Assembly (NCBI GenBank): GCA_021324185.1
Contig: JAJPJN010000064.1
Span: forward strand, 1 to 34,844
Reading direction: 5' to 3'
DNA length: 34,844 nt
Source: Terriglobia bacterium
GTDB taxonomy: Bacteria > Acidobacteriota > Terriglobia > Bryobacterales > Bryobacteraceae
The notes beneath the pieces are model-generated. The model saw nothing but the letters and a program-made list of their open reading frames with translations. It was not told the DNA's origin and made no database searches. A program made the position numbers and the translations under genes. This document shows positions 17,101-23,714 of this stretch, one piece after another. The first letter of the stretch is position 1. Each line of letters starts with the position of its first letter.

Positions 17101-19081
17101 TCCGTCATCGGGCGCCACCGCGAGTGGAACCATAAATATAGGCGGCTGGGCGCTGGATACGAATGCAAGCATATCGAGTGTAACTATTTTGATGGACGGC
17201 GTGAACTTAGGAGCGGCTTCGATAGGTGGAGCGCGTCCCGACGTCTGCGCCAGCAATACGTCTCCGGATTGTCCGAACGTCGGTTATAATTTTGGCTTCG
17301 ATACCACCGCGCTTGCCGACGGAGTGCATACACTTCAGGTGCGGGCAACGGCGTCGGATGGAAGCTCGCGCACTTTGTCGGCTTCTTTCACGATTTCGAA
17401 CTACAATCCTTCCACCAGCCCAACCCGGCTGAATATCGATCAGCCCTCGGGCGCCAGTCTTCCCTTCCAGGGCGGCACAACTTTCAGCGGTTGGGCGGTC
17501 AATACCAGCGCGCCGGTCAGTTCGGTCGTAATTTATATCGACGGCGCCAAGATTGGAAACGCAACTTACGGGCTGCCCAGGCCCGATGTTTGCGCGGCAA
17601 ATCCGGCGCCAGGATGTCCCAATACAGGCTGGACCATACCTATCGACACAACCGTTCTAGCAAATGGAACGCATACAGTTTCGGCATTTGCGACCGCAAG
17701 TAATGGACAACGATCCGGCATATCGAGCAGCTTTACGGTGGCTAACTGGACTTCGTCCGGAAATCCGGTGCATATCAGTATCGACTCGCCGAACAACTCG
17801 AGCACTTATTCGGGAACAATTGGCGTTGGCGGCTGGGCGTTGGCGACAAACGTGGTTATCTCGACTGTCAGCATCGCGGTCGATGGAGTTCCTTACGGCA
17901 ATGCGGCCTATGGCGGCGCGCGCGCGGACGCTTGCGGGGCTTTTTCAGGCGCTCCCAGTTGTCCAAATGTCGGTTGGAATTCGAGTATTGATACTACGCT
18001 TCTAGCGGATGGCGTGCATACGATCGCTGTCACCGTCGCCACGATCTATGGGCAGACGCAGACACTGTCGTCGACATTTAAGGTGGCCAATCTGGTGGGC
18101 TCGAATCCGATGCACTTGAATATCGACCAGCCGAACAGTAACACGGTTTCGGGCACGGCAACGGCGGCCGGCTGGGCGATTTCTGACAATGCTGCCGTTG
18201 CGAGCGTGCAGATATCGATTGACGGTGTGCCGTCCGGTACGGCGGGGTATGGGCTCCCGCGAGCAGATGTGTGCGCCGTGTTTACGGGGCGAACAGGCTG
18301 TCCGAACGTCGGTTGGAGTTACTCATTCGATACAACGCTGCTCAGTAACGGAACGCATACCATCAGTGCGACTGCAATCAGCGCTTCAGGAACGAAAGGA
18401 ACCGTGAGTTCGTCGTTTACGGTCTCGAATGTGGCTAGTTCGAGTGGCAGCGTTTTACAACCCAATGCGGCTGATAATCCATTTCAGGGGCTGGCGTCGT
18501 TCTCCGGTGGCATCCCCGGCGGGTCATCCAGTACCAGCGTGGGAATTACAATCGATGGCGTCTCCTATGGCAGCGCGAACCTGATAACAACCGCCAGGAG
18601 CATTGCAACTGGCTGGTCGTTTACGCTCGATACGAACACTCTCGCGAATGGAACGCACACTCTTGGAGTGATTCGCCATTATCTCGGCTCTTCCGCCACT
18701 CTGATCGGGAGCGCCACTTTCAACGTTGCAAACTGGACCAGCTCGGGAAATCCGATGAATATCGATATCGATTCTCCGGGAACCAGCGGCGCGGTCTCCG
18801 GTGCACTGAATTTAGGCGGCTGGGTTAGTGACACGGCGGGCGCTGTGTCAACTGTCTCGGTGAGCATTGATGGAATTCCGTACGGGAATGCCACTTATGG
18901 CGTCTCGCGTCCGGATGTATGCAGCGCGTATCCGAACTCGCAAGGTTGTCCGAATGTGGGCTGGAGTTTTCCGATCGATACGCATGTTTTAAGTAATGGC
19001 GCCCACACGATCGCGGTTACAGCGAATGCTGGCGGCGGCCAGAGCTATACGGTTTCACGAACATTCAGCGTCGCGAATTGA
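14189..19081 (+). CDS. Giant secreted NHL/TIGR03437/Ig-like repeat protein
   Basis: This is a 1630-residue exported protein, probably at the cell surface or extracellular. A signal peptide covers about residues 1-28 (SLFCLLACIANAQ). An NHL-type beta-propeller spans about 35-462, with repeated VLGQxxF, LFVADxxNxRVLIWN units. A linker domain (481-588) has a LysM-like phrase TYTIVKGDTLDTIAQ and is followed by a Solibacter-type TIGR03437-like domain (595-710). A second copy of the same linker plus TIGR03437 pair follows (731-830 and 836-952). Six Ig-like repeats of about 105 residues fill 967-1630. No C-terminal anchor is visible. The start is GTG at 14189 without a clear ribosome site, so the first residues are uncertain. 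Such proteins are typical of Acidobacteria; binding of carbohydrate or other cells is plausible but unproven. Confidence 0.9.
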   Translation: MKLGHFLGKSKISTVSLFCLLACIANAQNFVTGQAARAAIGQPNFTSGQPGTAANLVGGASGVAFDPKNGLLWVADSNRLAALPQNNRVVAFPLSQIPAPNADLTQMTPPTSACGLCGFGATVVLGQPDFITSNPGRAQTATPANGSTAATGSMETPTAVATDGNYLAVADTDNNRVLIWNPVPTSNNAAPNIVLGQTNFTSFQTPQPVNANSLRGPQGVWIQNGSLFVADTQNYRILIWKQMPTQNNQAADLVLGQASFTSVYQPPITTGANYPSTTASLMLNPTSVTSDGTRLFVADLGNNRVLIWNNAFVNGKLALSNDQPADVVVGQPLLTTAVPNWSGALCGAADNSAPCAATLDYPRFALSDGTRLFIADGGNDRVLIYNTIPTQNGAKADEVLGQVDFVTDQVSSETISITSTTVDNTGGVDIVSSPTSLAFDGVNLYVADPFNRRVLVFTPGNTPLPPKSAVNWASEIIRQEGLVTFAVTSGGAITANDTVTITIQGTAYTYTIVKGDTLDTIAQGIAKVINSSNSGAGDPNATALFAGNGTGSVYLSSKATSLAFDSISLAASTSNTGNITATTSGSYLSAGNAGTGAAGMLVEIDGSNLSDNTATAPLAGQLPVSLGGVEVFMDGLPSPVLSVSPTQIISEIPFTFTNGSDNNGNFTGSSAFTDRNSTSIYVRTVHNDGSVTITNATPMYIAPANPGLFSAPAYSGQPRPYPAINAYHQPGNPTVVVSVDGTVTAGNTASLTIGSNTYTYTVVSGDSLLSIAQNLVNKINSAPDPNVTASLGGAYQRIILTAIQPGQAGTGIAVSATSSAGATVTLTPYTTKTCCAVIPGTLITPVNPAVPGELISISATGLGTVQDTSGHVLSVPTGQPWTGTTLNSAVNAVTATMNGETAQVITAGLTPGGYGMYSIQMVVPSDLPNNPTTQLYVAQNAFLSNTVTIAVGPANPIGNSTASPIAMSIDYPSSGATASGTINIGGWALDTNASISSVTILMDGVNLGAASIGGARPDVCASNTSPDCPNVGYNFGFDTTALADGVHTLQVRATASDGSSRTLSASFTISNYNPSTSPTRLNIDQPSGASLPFQGGTTFSGWAVNTSAPVSSVVIYIDGAKIGNATYGLPRPDVCAANPAPGCPNTGWTIPIDTTVLANGTHTVSAFATASNGQRSGISSSFTVANWTSSGNPVHISIDSPNNSSTYSGTIGVGGWALATNVVISTVSIAVDGVPYGNAAYGGARADACGAFSGAPSCPNVGWNSSIDTTLLADGVHTIAVTVATIYGQTQTLSSTFKVANLVGSNPMHLNIDQPNSNTVSGTATAAGWAISDNAAVASVQISIDGVPSGTAGYGLPRADVCAVFTGRTGCPNVGWSYSFDTTLLSNGTHTISATAISASGTKGTVSSSFTVSNVASSSGSVLQPNAADNPFQGLASFSGGIPGGSSSTSVGITIDGVSYGSANLITTARSIATGWSFTLDTNTLANGTHTLGVIRHYLGSSATLIGSATFNVANWTSSGNPMNIDIDSPGTSGAVSGALNLGGWVSDTAGAVSTVSVSIDGIPYGNATYGVSRPDVCSAYPNSQGCPNVGWSFPIDTHVLSNGAHTIAVTANAGGGQSYTVSRTFSVAN
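17089..19078 (+). repeat. Six tandem Ig-like repeats, period about 330 bases
   Basis: Within the giant gene, six units begin near 17089, 17428, 17767, 18109, 18454 and 18754. The shared pattern is IDxP...GWAxxTN..ISSV.I.xDG...G.A.YG, then RPDVC...CPNVGW, then DTT.L.NGTHT and SFTVxN. Five units carry the conserved cysteine pair (DVC and CPN). The fifth (18454-18735) lacks it and the GW motif, and is clearly divergent. The protein ends exactly at the end of unit six. Confidence 0.85.
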
Positions 19082-19088
19082 GGCCGGC

Positions 19089-19922
19089 CTATCTGGTAGG
19101 ATTGCGCAGTAGCGACTCGATATCATCGAGTTTGTCGGTCATAAGATTCAGCTTGCGCGCCAGGCCTTGAATCTCTGACTCGGCGCGGCGGTTTACATCG
19201 TAATCCAACTCGCTGCGCAACCTGTCTTTCTGATCCTGGCGGTTCTGGCTCATCATGATGATGGGCGCCTGCACAGCCGCGAGCATAGAAAGAAAAAGGT
19301 TCAGCAAGATAAACGGATACGGATCCCAGGCGCGTCTTCCCAAGGCGACGTTGATAAGCGAGTAGACAACAATAAATACTAGAAACGTGATGATGAACGT
19401 CCACGAGCCGCCAAAATGGGCCACGGAATCCGCCAGGCGATCGGCGAAAGTGGTTTGCTCTTCGATCACTTCATTGGGGTTGCGCCGGGCGCGAATGCGA
19501 ACCAGTTGCTGGGCCGCATGAAACTGCCGGCCAAGCACGGCCAGCAGGTCCATGCCCGCGAGCGGTTTGCGTTGTAACAACACGGCAATATCCTCGCGAT
19601 CCACTTCTATGCATTCGCAGTGGTCCATTGCCGTCGCGCTGGTTTGATGCGGCGTCTGGTCGAGCATGGAGGCGAAGCCGAAGAATTCGCCGGCAGCGGG
19701 CTGATCCACCAGCACCTCCTGCTGGTCCTCGTCAACCGTGGTGACGTGGACGGTGCCGGAGATCAGAATATAAGCCTGGCCGGAAGGGCCGTTCATGCGA
19801 TAAATGCGCTGGCGCGGCGCAAAAGTTTTATGTTCTACCTGGCTCGCCAACACGGCTAATTCGTCATCGTCCAACAGCGCAAAGATAGGCACGTTTCTCA
19901 GTAACGCGGGCTCACAGGGCAT
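19089..19922 (-). CDS. Cyclic nucleotide-binding domain fused to DUF1003 membrane domain
   Basis: This 277-residue protein has an N-terminal cyclic nucleotide-binding fold (about residues 8-125), with IYRMNGPSGQAYILISGTVH, GEFFGFASMLDQTPHQTSAT and the closing strand CECIEVDREDI. The phosphate-binding cassette matches the fold (GEFFG) but its arginine is not obvious, so ligand binding is uncertain. A DUF1003 region follows with two membrane helices (WTFIITFLVFIVVYSLINVA and FILLNLFLSMLAAVQAPIIM), then the conserved SQNRQDQKDRLRSELDYDVN and a coiled tail. DUF1003 is of unknown function; the fusion suggests a membrane process gated by a ligand. It is transcribed away from the GH27 gene and converges on the giant gene with 7 bases between stops. 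Confidence 0.88.
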   Translation of the reverse strand: MPCEPALLRNVPIFALLDDDELAVLASQVEHKTFAPRQRIYRMNGPSGQAYILISGTVHVTTVDEDQQEVLVDQPAAGEFFGFASMLDQTPHQTSATAMDHCECIEVDREDIAVLLQRKPLAGMDLLAVLGRQFHAAQQLVRIRARRNPNEVIEEQTTFADRLADSVAHFGGSWTFIITFLVFIVVYSLINVALGRRAWDPYPFILLNLFLSMLAAVQAPIIMMSQNRQDQKDRLRSELDYDVNRRAESEIQGLARKLNLMTDKLDDIESLLRNPTR

Positions 19923-19996
19923 TGCTCTTGGGTCCTCATGGTCACTATTTTTACCAGAGGACAGCGCTTCGCCGGCCTGCGATAGACTTCGTTTGC

Positions 19997-21349
19997 ATGG
20001 CAGATGGAACTCGAGTTTGTTGCGGATTGCTTTTTTTGTCGCTGGCCGTTTCTGCGCAACAGACGAAACTGATTGCGCCGGTCCCTCCTATGGGTTGGAA
20101 CAGTTGGGATTCGTACGGGATGTCCATTACGGAGCAGGAATTTCAGGCGAATGCAGCCTACATGACTGAAAACCTGCGCAAGTATGGCTGGCAATATGCA
20201 GTTGTCGATGAAGGCTGGTTTCTACAAAATCCTGACGCCAGGCCGGGCAGCTTTCGATACACCATGGATGACTATGGCCGCTTCACGCCGGCTGTCAATC
20301 GATTTCCCAGCGCCGCTTCCGATGCCGGGTTCGCAACATTAGCCGCCTGGGTTCATGCGCGCAACTTACTTTTCGGCATTCACATTCTGCGTGGGATTCC
20401 GCGTGCGGCGGTCGATAAGAATCTGCCAATTGCCGGATCGCATTTTCATGCTGCCGACGCCGCGAATAAGAGCGACACGTGCGCGTGGAACTCCGATAAT
20501 TACGGCCTTACCGCGAATGCGGCCGGCCAGGCATATTACGACTCCATAGCAGCCCTGTATGCGAGCTGGGGTGTCGATTTCGTGAAGATCGATTGCATTG
20601 CGTCGCCGTACAAAGGCGACGAGATTCGCATGTTCAGCAATGCGCTTCGAAAGACAAAACGCCCGATCGTGTTAAGCCTTTCCCCTGGCCCGGCGCCCAT
20701 TGATAAAGTTGCCGAGTTGCGTAAGTATGCGCAGATGTGGCGCATCTCAGGCGATGTCTGGGATCACTGGCTGCAATGGCCGAAGCAGGAGTGGTCGCAA
20801 GGCGTGCTGGCGCAGTTCGCAGTTGCGGCAAAATGGGCGCCGCTGGTGGAAGCGGGGCATTGGCCGGATGCGGACATGCTGCCGCTGGGCTGGCTGGGGC
20901 CGAGGCCCGGCCAAGGGAAAGCGCGAGCGAGCGCGTTTACTGAGGACGAAGCGCGCACGATGATGACACTCTGGGCTGTTCTTAGATCGCCGCTGATTGT
21001 GGGTGGAAATCTGACCAAACTCGATGACCGCACGCGCGCGCTGTTGACCAATTCGGAGGTAATCAGCGTAGATCAGCATTCAAACGGCGGCGGCCAAGTT
21101 CTGAATGAAGCGGAAAAGATGGTTTGGATCGCACGCGCCGGGGCGCGCGGTGTAGCGTATGTTGCGCTGTTCAACGTGGCTGGCAAATCGCAAAGCATCG
21201 AATATGCGTTGCCATCTCTTGGGCTGCAGGGGACGTCTTATGCGATTCGGGATCTTTGGGAGCAGAAAGATCTGGGCATGAGCGATCGGGTTCAAGTTAC
21301 TCTTCCGCCGCACGCATCCGCACTTTTTCGAGTGAGTGTGAGTAAGTAA
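19997..21349 (+). CDS. Secreted glycoside hydrolase family 27 alpha-galactosidase
   Basis: This is a GH27-type enzyme that removes terminal alpha-linked galactose (or alpha-N-acetylgalactosamine) from glycans by a retaining mechanism. The 450-residue protein has a short signal peptide (GLLFLSLAVSAQ, about residues 10-21). The family signature PPMGWNSWDSYG follows, with the N-terminal barrel continuing through YGWQYAVVDEGWF. The predicted nucleophile is D199 in DFVKIDC and the acid/base is D253 in WRISGDVWDHW. A C-terminal beta-sandwich follows from about residue 365. The frame is open to an ATG at 19922, but that would overlap the start of the divergent neighbour and precede the signal peptide, so I chose 19997. 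No other glycan-degradation genes are adjacent. Confidence 0.88.
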   Translation: MADGTRVCCGLLFLSLAVSAQQTKLIAPVPPMGWNSWDSYGMSITEQEFQANAAYMTENLRKYGWQYAVVDEGWFLQNPDARPGSFRYTMDDYGRFTPAVNRFPSAASDAGFATLAAWVHARNLLFGIHILRGIPRAAVDKNLPIAGSHFHAADAANKSDTCAWNSDNYGLTANAAGQAYYDSIAALYASWGVDFVKIDCIASPYKGDEIRMFSNALRKTKRPIVLSLSPGPAPIDKVAELRKYAQMWRISGDVWDHWLQWPKQEWSQGVLAQFAVAAKWAPLVEAGHWPDADMLPLGWLGPRPGQGKARASAFTEDEARTMMTLWAVLRSPLIVGGNLTKLDDRTRALLTNSEVISVDQHSNGGGQVLNEAEKMVWIARAGARGVAYVALFNVAGKSQSIEYALPSLGLQGTSYAIRDLWEQKDLGMSDRVQVTLPPHASALFRVSVSK

Positions 21350-21368
21350 TTAAAATTGGTTTTTGCTC

Positions 21369-21397
21369 TTGACTTGCGCGCTGCCTCTGTTTACACT
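21369..21397 (+). promoter_or_regulatory. Sigma70-type promoter ahead of the tRNA-like gene
   Basis: TTGACT (21369-21374) and TACACT (21392-21397) are separated by exactly 17 bases, close to the TTGACA/TATAAT consensus. It starts 19 bases after the GH27 stop and lies about 120 bases before the tRNA-like gene, which it probably transcribes. Confidence 0.55.
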
Positions 21398-21518
21398 CAA
21401 AACTCGGAAGGTGATTTTCATGTTGACCACATGCCAGCGGCGGAGGATCTCAAAACCTCGCCCGTGCAGCTTCTTTGAAGTACTGCATACGGGCATGCGG
21501 GCACGCACCAGCCGTCCC

Positions 21519-21592
21519 CTCGATATAGCTCAGTGGATAGAGCAACAGATTGCTAATCTGTGGGTCGCGGGTTCGACTCCCGCTATCAACCA
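21519..21592 (+). tRNA. tRNA-Ser(GCT)-like gene, class I shape, degenerate acceptor stem
   Basis: Three arms of a cloverleaf are perfect. The D stem is GCTC/GAGC with an AGTGGATA loop, the anticodon stem is ACAGA/TCTGT with loop TTGCTAA, and the T arm is GCGGG TTCGACT CCCGC. The anticodon GCT reads serine codons AGC and AGT. Two things are odd. The variable region is only five bases (GGGTC), whereas bacterial serine tRNAs have a long extra arm that SerRS needs. In the 7-base acceptor alignment (CTCGATA with TATCAAC) only five pairs form. If the CCA at 21590-21592 is the true end, the acceptor would be five positions with one mismatch. It may be a pseudogene, a remnant, or an unusual tRNA. Confidence 0.6.
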
Positions 21593-21844
21593 GGTCCTGC
21601 AAAGACCACTTAATTAATTCCGTCCTTAACTTCTGGTTCAGCAGCGCTTTGTAAGCCTTTCGGGCTGCTTTGCGCCGCAGCAGATTTCCTGCCCTGCGGG
21701 CAATTGAAACTGTTACATGGCTGTTACTGCGCTCACGCGGCCACACGGTGTAACTTTGATTGTCCTCCGCAATGAATTCTGTGGACCAGGAGTTAGGGCC
21801 GGAAAGCAATAGATTTTTTACTTACTAATAAAGGAGGTAACACC
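21593..21844. other. Intergenic stretch before the slipin gene
   Basis: I see no gene here. The notable items are the spaced direct repeat at 21710-21727 (listed separately) and an A/T-rich run just before the slipin ribosome site AAGGAGGT at 21831-21838. No convincing -35/-10 pair was found. Confidence 0.4.
21710..21727 (+). promoter_or_regulatory. Operator-like direct repeat CTGTTAC-N4-CTGTTAC
   Basis: Two identical 7-base units are spaced 11 bases apart, one helical turn, 117 bases before the slipin ATG. The geometry is that of a Pho box (CTGTCAT-N4-CTGTCAT), and each unit matches that consensus at five of seven bases. It could bind a PhoB/OmpR-family regulator. Confidence 0.3.
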
Positions 21845-22981
21845 ATGCTCTGGAAGCGAATTGTAGTAGGCGACCAGGAACGAGTTCTGGTTGCAAAAAA
21901 CGGCCGGTTTGAAGCCATTTTGACGCCCGGTATTTACCGCGTGTTCACTGCGCCGGGAGTGCGCCTGGAAGTAGAGAAGTTCAACGTGTGCGATCGCGCA
22001 TTCCGAAGCACGTGGACGGACTACCTGGTGAAGGAGCGCCCGGATGTTACGGAGCGCCACTTCACTCTGGTCGAAACGAATGACGTTCAGGTGGCCATGG
22101 TGTATGCCGATGGCAAACTGCTGCAGGTATTGCCGCCGGCGCGGCGCGTGCTCTTCTGGCGCGGATTGGTCGAAGTTACGGCAGAGGTCGTCGACGTCAT
22201 TGCCGAGCCGTCGATTCCGGAAGATAAACTCACCGCGCTGGAGCGCCTCGGTAAGGAGTCGTTCGTAAGTTTTAGTCTTGTCGAGGAAGGTAAGACGGGT
22301 TTGCTCTTTCTCGACAACCGGCTGTTGCGAACCCTCCCGCCTGGGAAGTACGGCTTCTGGGCAGCGGCCGGCAATCCGCGCGTGGAGATTGTCGATCTGC
22401 GGCGCCAGACGATGGAGGTGGCCGGCCAGGAGATCTTATCGCGCGATAAGGTCTCGCTGCGGGTCAACATCATCGCTGACTACCAGGTGGTCGATGCGGC
22501 GAAGGCCAAGCAGGCGATCACGCACCTTGAAGCGTACTTCTACCGTTTGCTGCAGTTGACGGTGCGTCAGGCACTCGGAAGGAAGTCGCTCGAGGAGATT
22601 CTCGCAGAAAAGACGGAGGTGGATGAAGTGACCGCTTCTGTGGTTCGCAGCGAGATGGCAGCGCTGGGCGTGCGGGTCGGCGCCATCGCGTTGAAGGACA
22701 TCATTCTGCCTGGTGACATGCGCGAGATTATGAACCAGGTGGTGTCCGCGGAGAAGCAGGCGCAGGCAAACCTGATTCGCCGGCGCGAGGAGACGGCCGC
22801 GACTCGCTCGCTGTTGAACACGGCGAAGTTGCTCGAGGATAACCCGATCCTGGTGCGCTTGAAGGAACTCGAGACGTTGGAGAAGCTCGTTGAAAAGGTC
22901 GAGCGGCTCACCGTAACGGGTGGCTTCGAGGGCTTGCTCGAGAACCTGATTCAATTGAAGGCCCCGGCTGGTACCAAGTAG
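21845..22981 (+). CDS. Slipin/SPFH (stomatin-prohibitin) family protein
   Basis: This is a 378-residue protein with an SPFH domain, of the kind that forms oligomers on membranes and organises membrane proteins. The C-terminal half has the stomatin-like signature: DKVSLRVNIIADYQV, then LTVRQALGRKSLEEILAEKT, VGAIALKDIILPGDMREI, and the coiled-coil VVSAEKQAQANLIRRREETA. The N-terminal 170 residues contain three related short units around the phrases LTPGIYRVF, LPPARRVLFWRG and LPPGKYGFW, so it belongs to the longer slipins. No membrane helix is visible, which suggests peripheral attachment. A near-perfect ribosome site, AAGGAGGT, lies 6 bases before the ATG, so high translation is expected. The tiny gene and the nucleotidyltransferase gene follow on the same strand after 39 bases. 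Confidence 0.9.
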   Translation: MLWKRIVVGDQERVLVAKNGRFEAILTPGIYRVFTAPGVRLEVEKFNVCDRAFRSTWTDYLVKERPDVTERHFTLVETNDVQVAMVYADGKLLQVLPPARRVLFWRGLVEVTAEVVDVIAEPSIPEDKLTALERLGKESFVSFSLVEEGKTGLLFLDNRLLRTLPPGKYGFWAAAGNPRVEIVDLRRQTMEVAGQEILSRDKVSLRVNIIADYQVVDAAKAKQAITHLEAYFYRLLQLTVRQALGRKSLEEILAEKTEVDEVTASVVRSEMAALGVRVGAIALKDIILPGDMREIMNQVVSAEKQAQANLIRRREETAATRSLLNTAKLLEDNPILVRLKELETLEKLVEKVERLTVTGGFEGLLENLIQLKAPAGTK

Positions 22982-22997
22982 GTGCCCGCCGGGCGCC
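22981..22997 (+). terminator. Hairpin directly after the slipin stop
   Basis: GGTGCCC and GGGCGCC form a 7-base-pair stem (one G-T pair) with a 3-base loop, starting at the last base of the slipin stop codon. A run of six T appears only about 16 bases later, so it is a weak terminator or an RNA-stabilising hairpin. Confidence 0.35.
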
Positions 22998-23020
22998 ATA
23001 CCTTCCGATATCCTTTTTTC

Positions 23021-23200
23021 ATGGCGGTAGAACGCAGTGATGAGGAAGAACCCGCGCCGTTGCCCGACTACAGCGCCGATGGGGTTGATCTTAGCCTCAT
23101 TCGATGGTCGCTCTCACTTACGCCCGCAGAGCGATTGACTTTTCTCGAAGAACGCATTGCAGAGATCTTGAGAATTCGCGAGTTGAATGCAAGAGAGTAA
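23021..23200 (+). CDS. Small helical protein overlapping a nucleotidyltransferase gene
   Basis: This is a 59-residue acidic-then-helical protein. Residues 1-20 are rich in Glu, Asp and Pro. The rest (RWSLSLTPAERLTFLEERI, then AEILRIREL) is an amphipathic helix typical of small partner proteins. I chose the ATG at 23021; an upstream start inside the post-slipin hairpin is less likely. Its last 14 bases overlap the start of the nucleotidyltransferase gene in another frame, which implies translational coupling. From memory, proteins with this TPAERL helix are often encoded directly before nucleotidyltransferases of this type, so it is the candidate antitoxin or partner of that enzyme. There is no direct evidence of activity. 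Confidence 0.65.
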   Translation: MAVERSDEEEPAPLPDYSADGVDLSLIRWSLSLTPAERLTFLEERIAEILRIRELNARE

Positions 23201-23684
23201 GTTCAGGGCGTGCTTGCTTGCGCTCCAGCAGGGTGGATGTGAATTCATACTGGTGGGCGGATTGGCTGCCGTGCTGCAAGGCGCTCCGGTTCAGACCTAT
23301 GATGTTGACGCCGTCTACTCCCGTTCCGATCAGAATGTGCAACGGCTGGTTGAAGTTCTGAATTCGATCGACGCCATGTTTAGAATTCAACCTGAACGCC
23401 GCCTCTGGCCCAACGCAAGTCATTTGAAAGGCAGCGGTCATCTCAATCTCATTACACGGTTCGGCCCGCTGGACCTGCTGGCAACCATCGGCGAGGGACT
23501 TGCATATGAAGATCTTTTACCTCACTCGCAAGAAATGCTCATAACCGAGGCAGTCCGCATCCGGGTGCTGGGGCTCGATCAGATTATTGCCGTCAAGGAG
23601 AAGCTGGGGAATGAGAAGGATGCGGCCGTATTGCCCATACTGCGGAACACGCTACGCGAAGCGAAAAAAGCCGGACGTGAGTAG
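23187..23684 (+). CDS. Nucleotidyltransferase-fold protein (possible toxin-like partner)
   Basis: This 165-residue protein has a complete minimal nucleotidyltransferase signature. The GG motif is in LVGGLAAVLQG (G24, G25), the two metal-binding aspartates are D39 and D41 in TYDVDAVY, and the third carboxylate is D96 in RFGPLDLLATIG. A helical C-terminus follows (LDQIIAVKEKLGNEKDAAVL). Proteins of this build include AbiEii/MenT-like toxins and uncharacterised DUF6036-like enzymes; the target could be tRNA or protein, or none. It overlaps the preceding 59-residue gene by 14 bases. A weak ribosome site is inside that gene. It converges on the symporter gene, with 30 bases between stops. Confidence 0.75.
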   Translation: MQESKFRACLLALQQGGCEFILVGGLAAVLQGAPVQTYDVDAVYSRSDQNVQRLVEVLNSIDAMFRIQPERRLWPNASHLKGSGHLNLITRFGPLDLLATIGEGLAYEDLLPHSQEMLITEAVRIRVLGLDQIIAVKEKLGNEKDAAVLPILRNTLREAKKAGRE

Positions 23685-23714
23685 TTAAACGCCTGTTCGA
23701 GGAGCGGCCGCATT

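Noticed and set aside
21519-21600. tRNA used as attachment site of an integrative element
   Set aside because: No integrase and no second copy of the tRNA 3' end are present in the window.
21420-21617. A 65-codon plus-strand frame with GGAAGG before its ATG that runs through the tRNA-like gene
   Set aside because: Its second half is simply the translation of the tRNA arms (such as LDIAQWIEQQIANLWVAGST), a common artefact over tRNA genes. No family is recognised.
21450-21809. Minus-strand frame containing SRTRDPQISNLLLYPLSY
   Set aside because: This is the well-known kind of spurious antisense translation of a tRNA gene.
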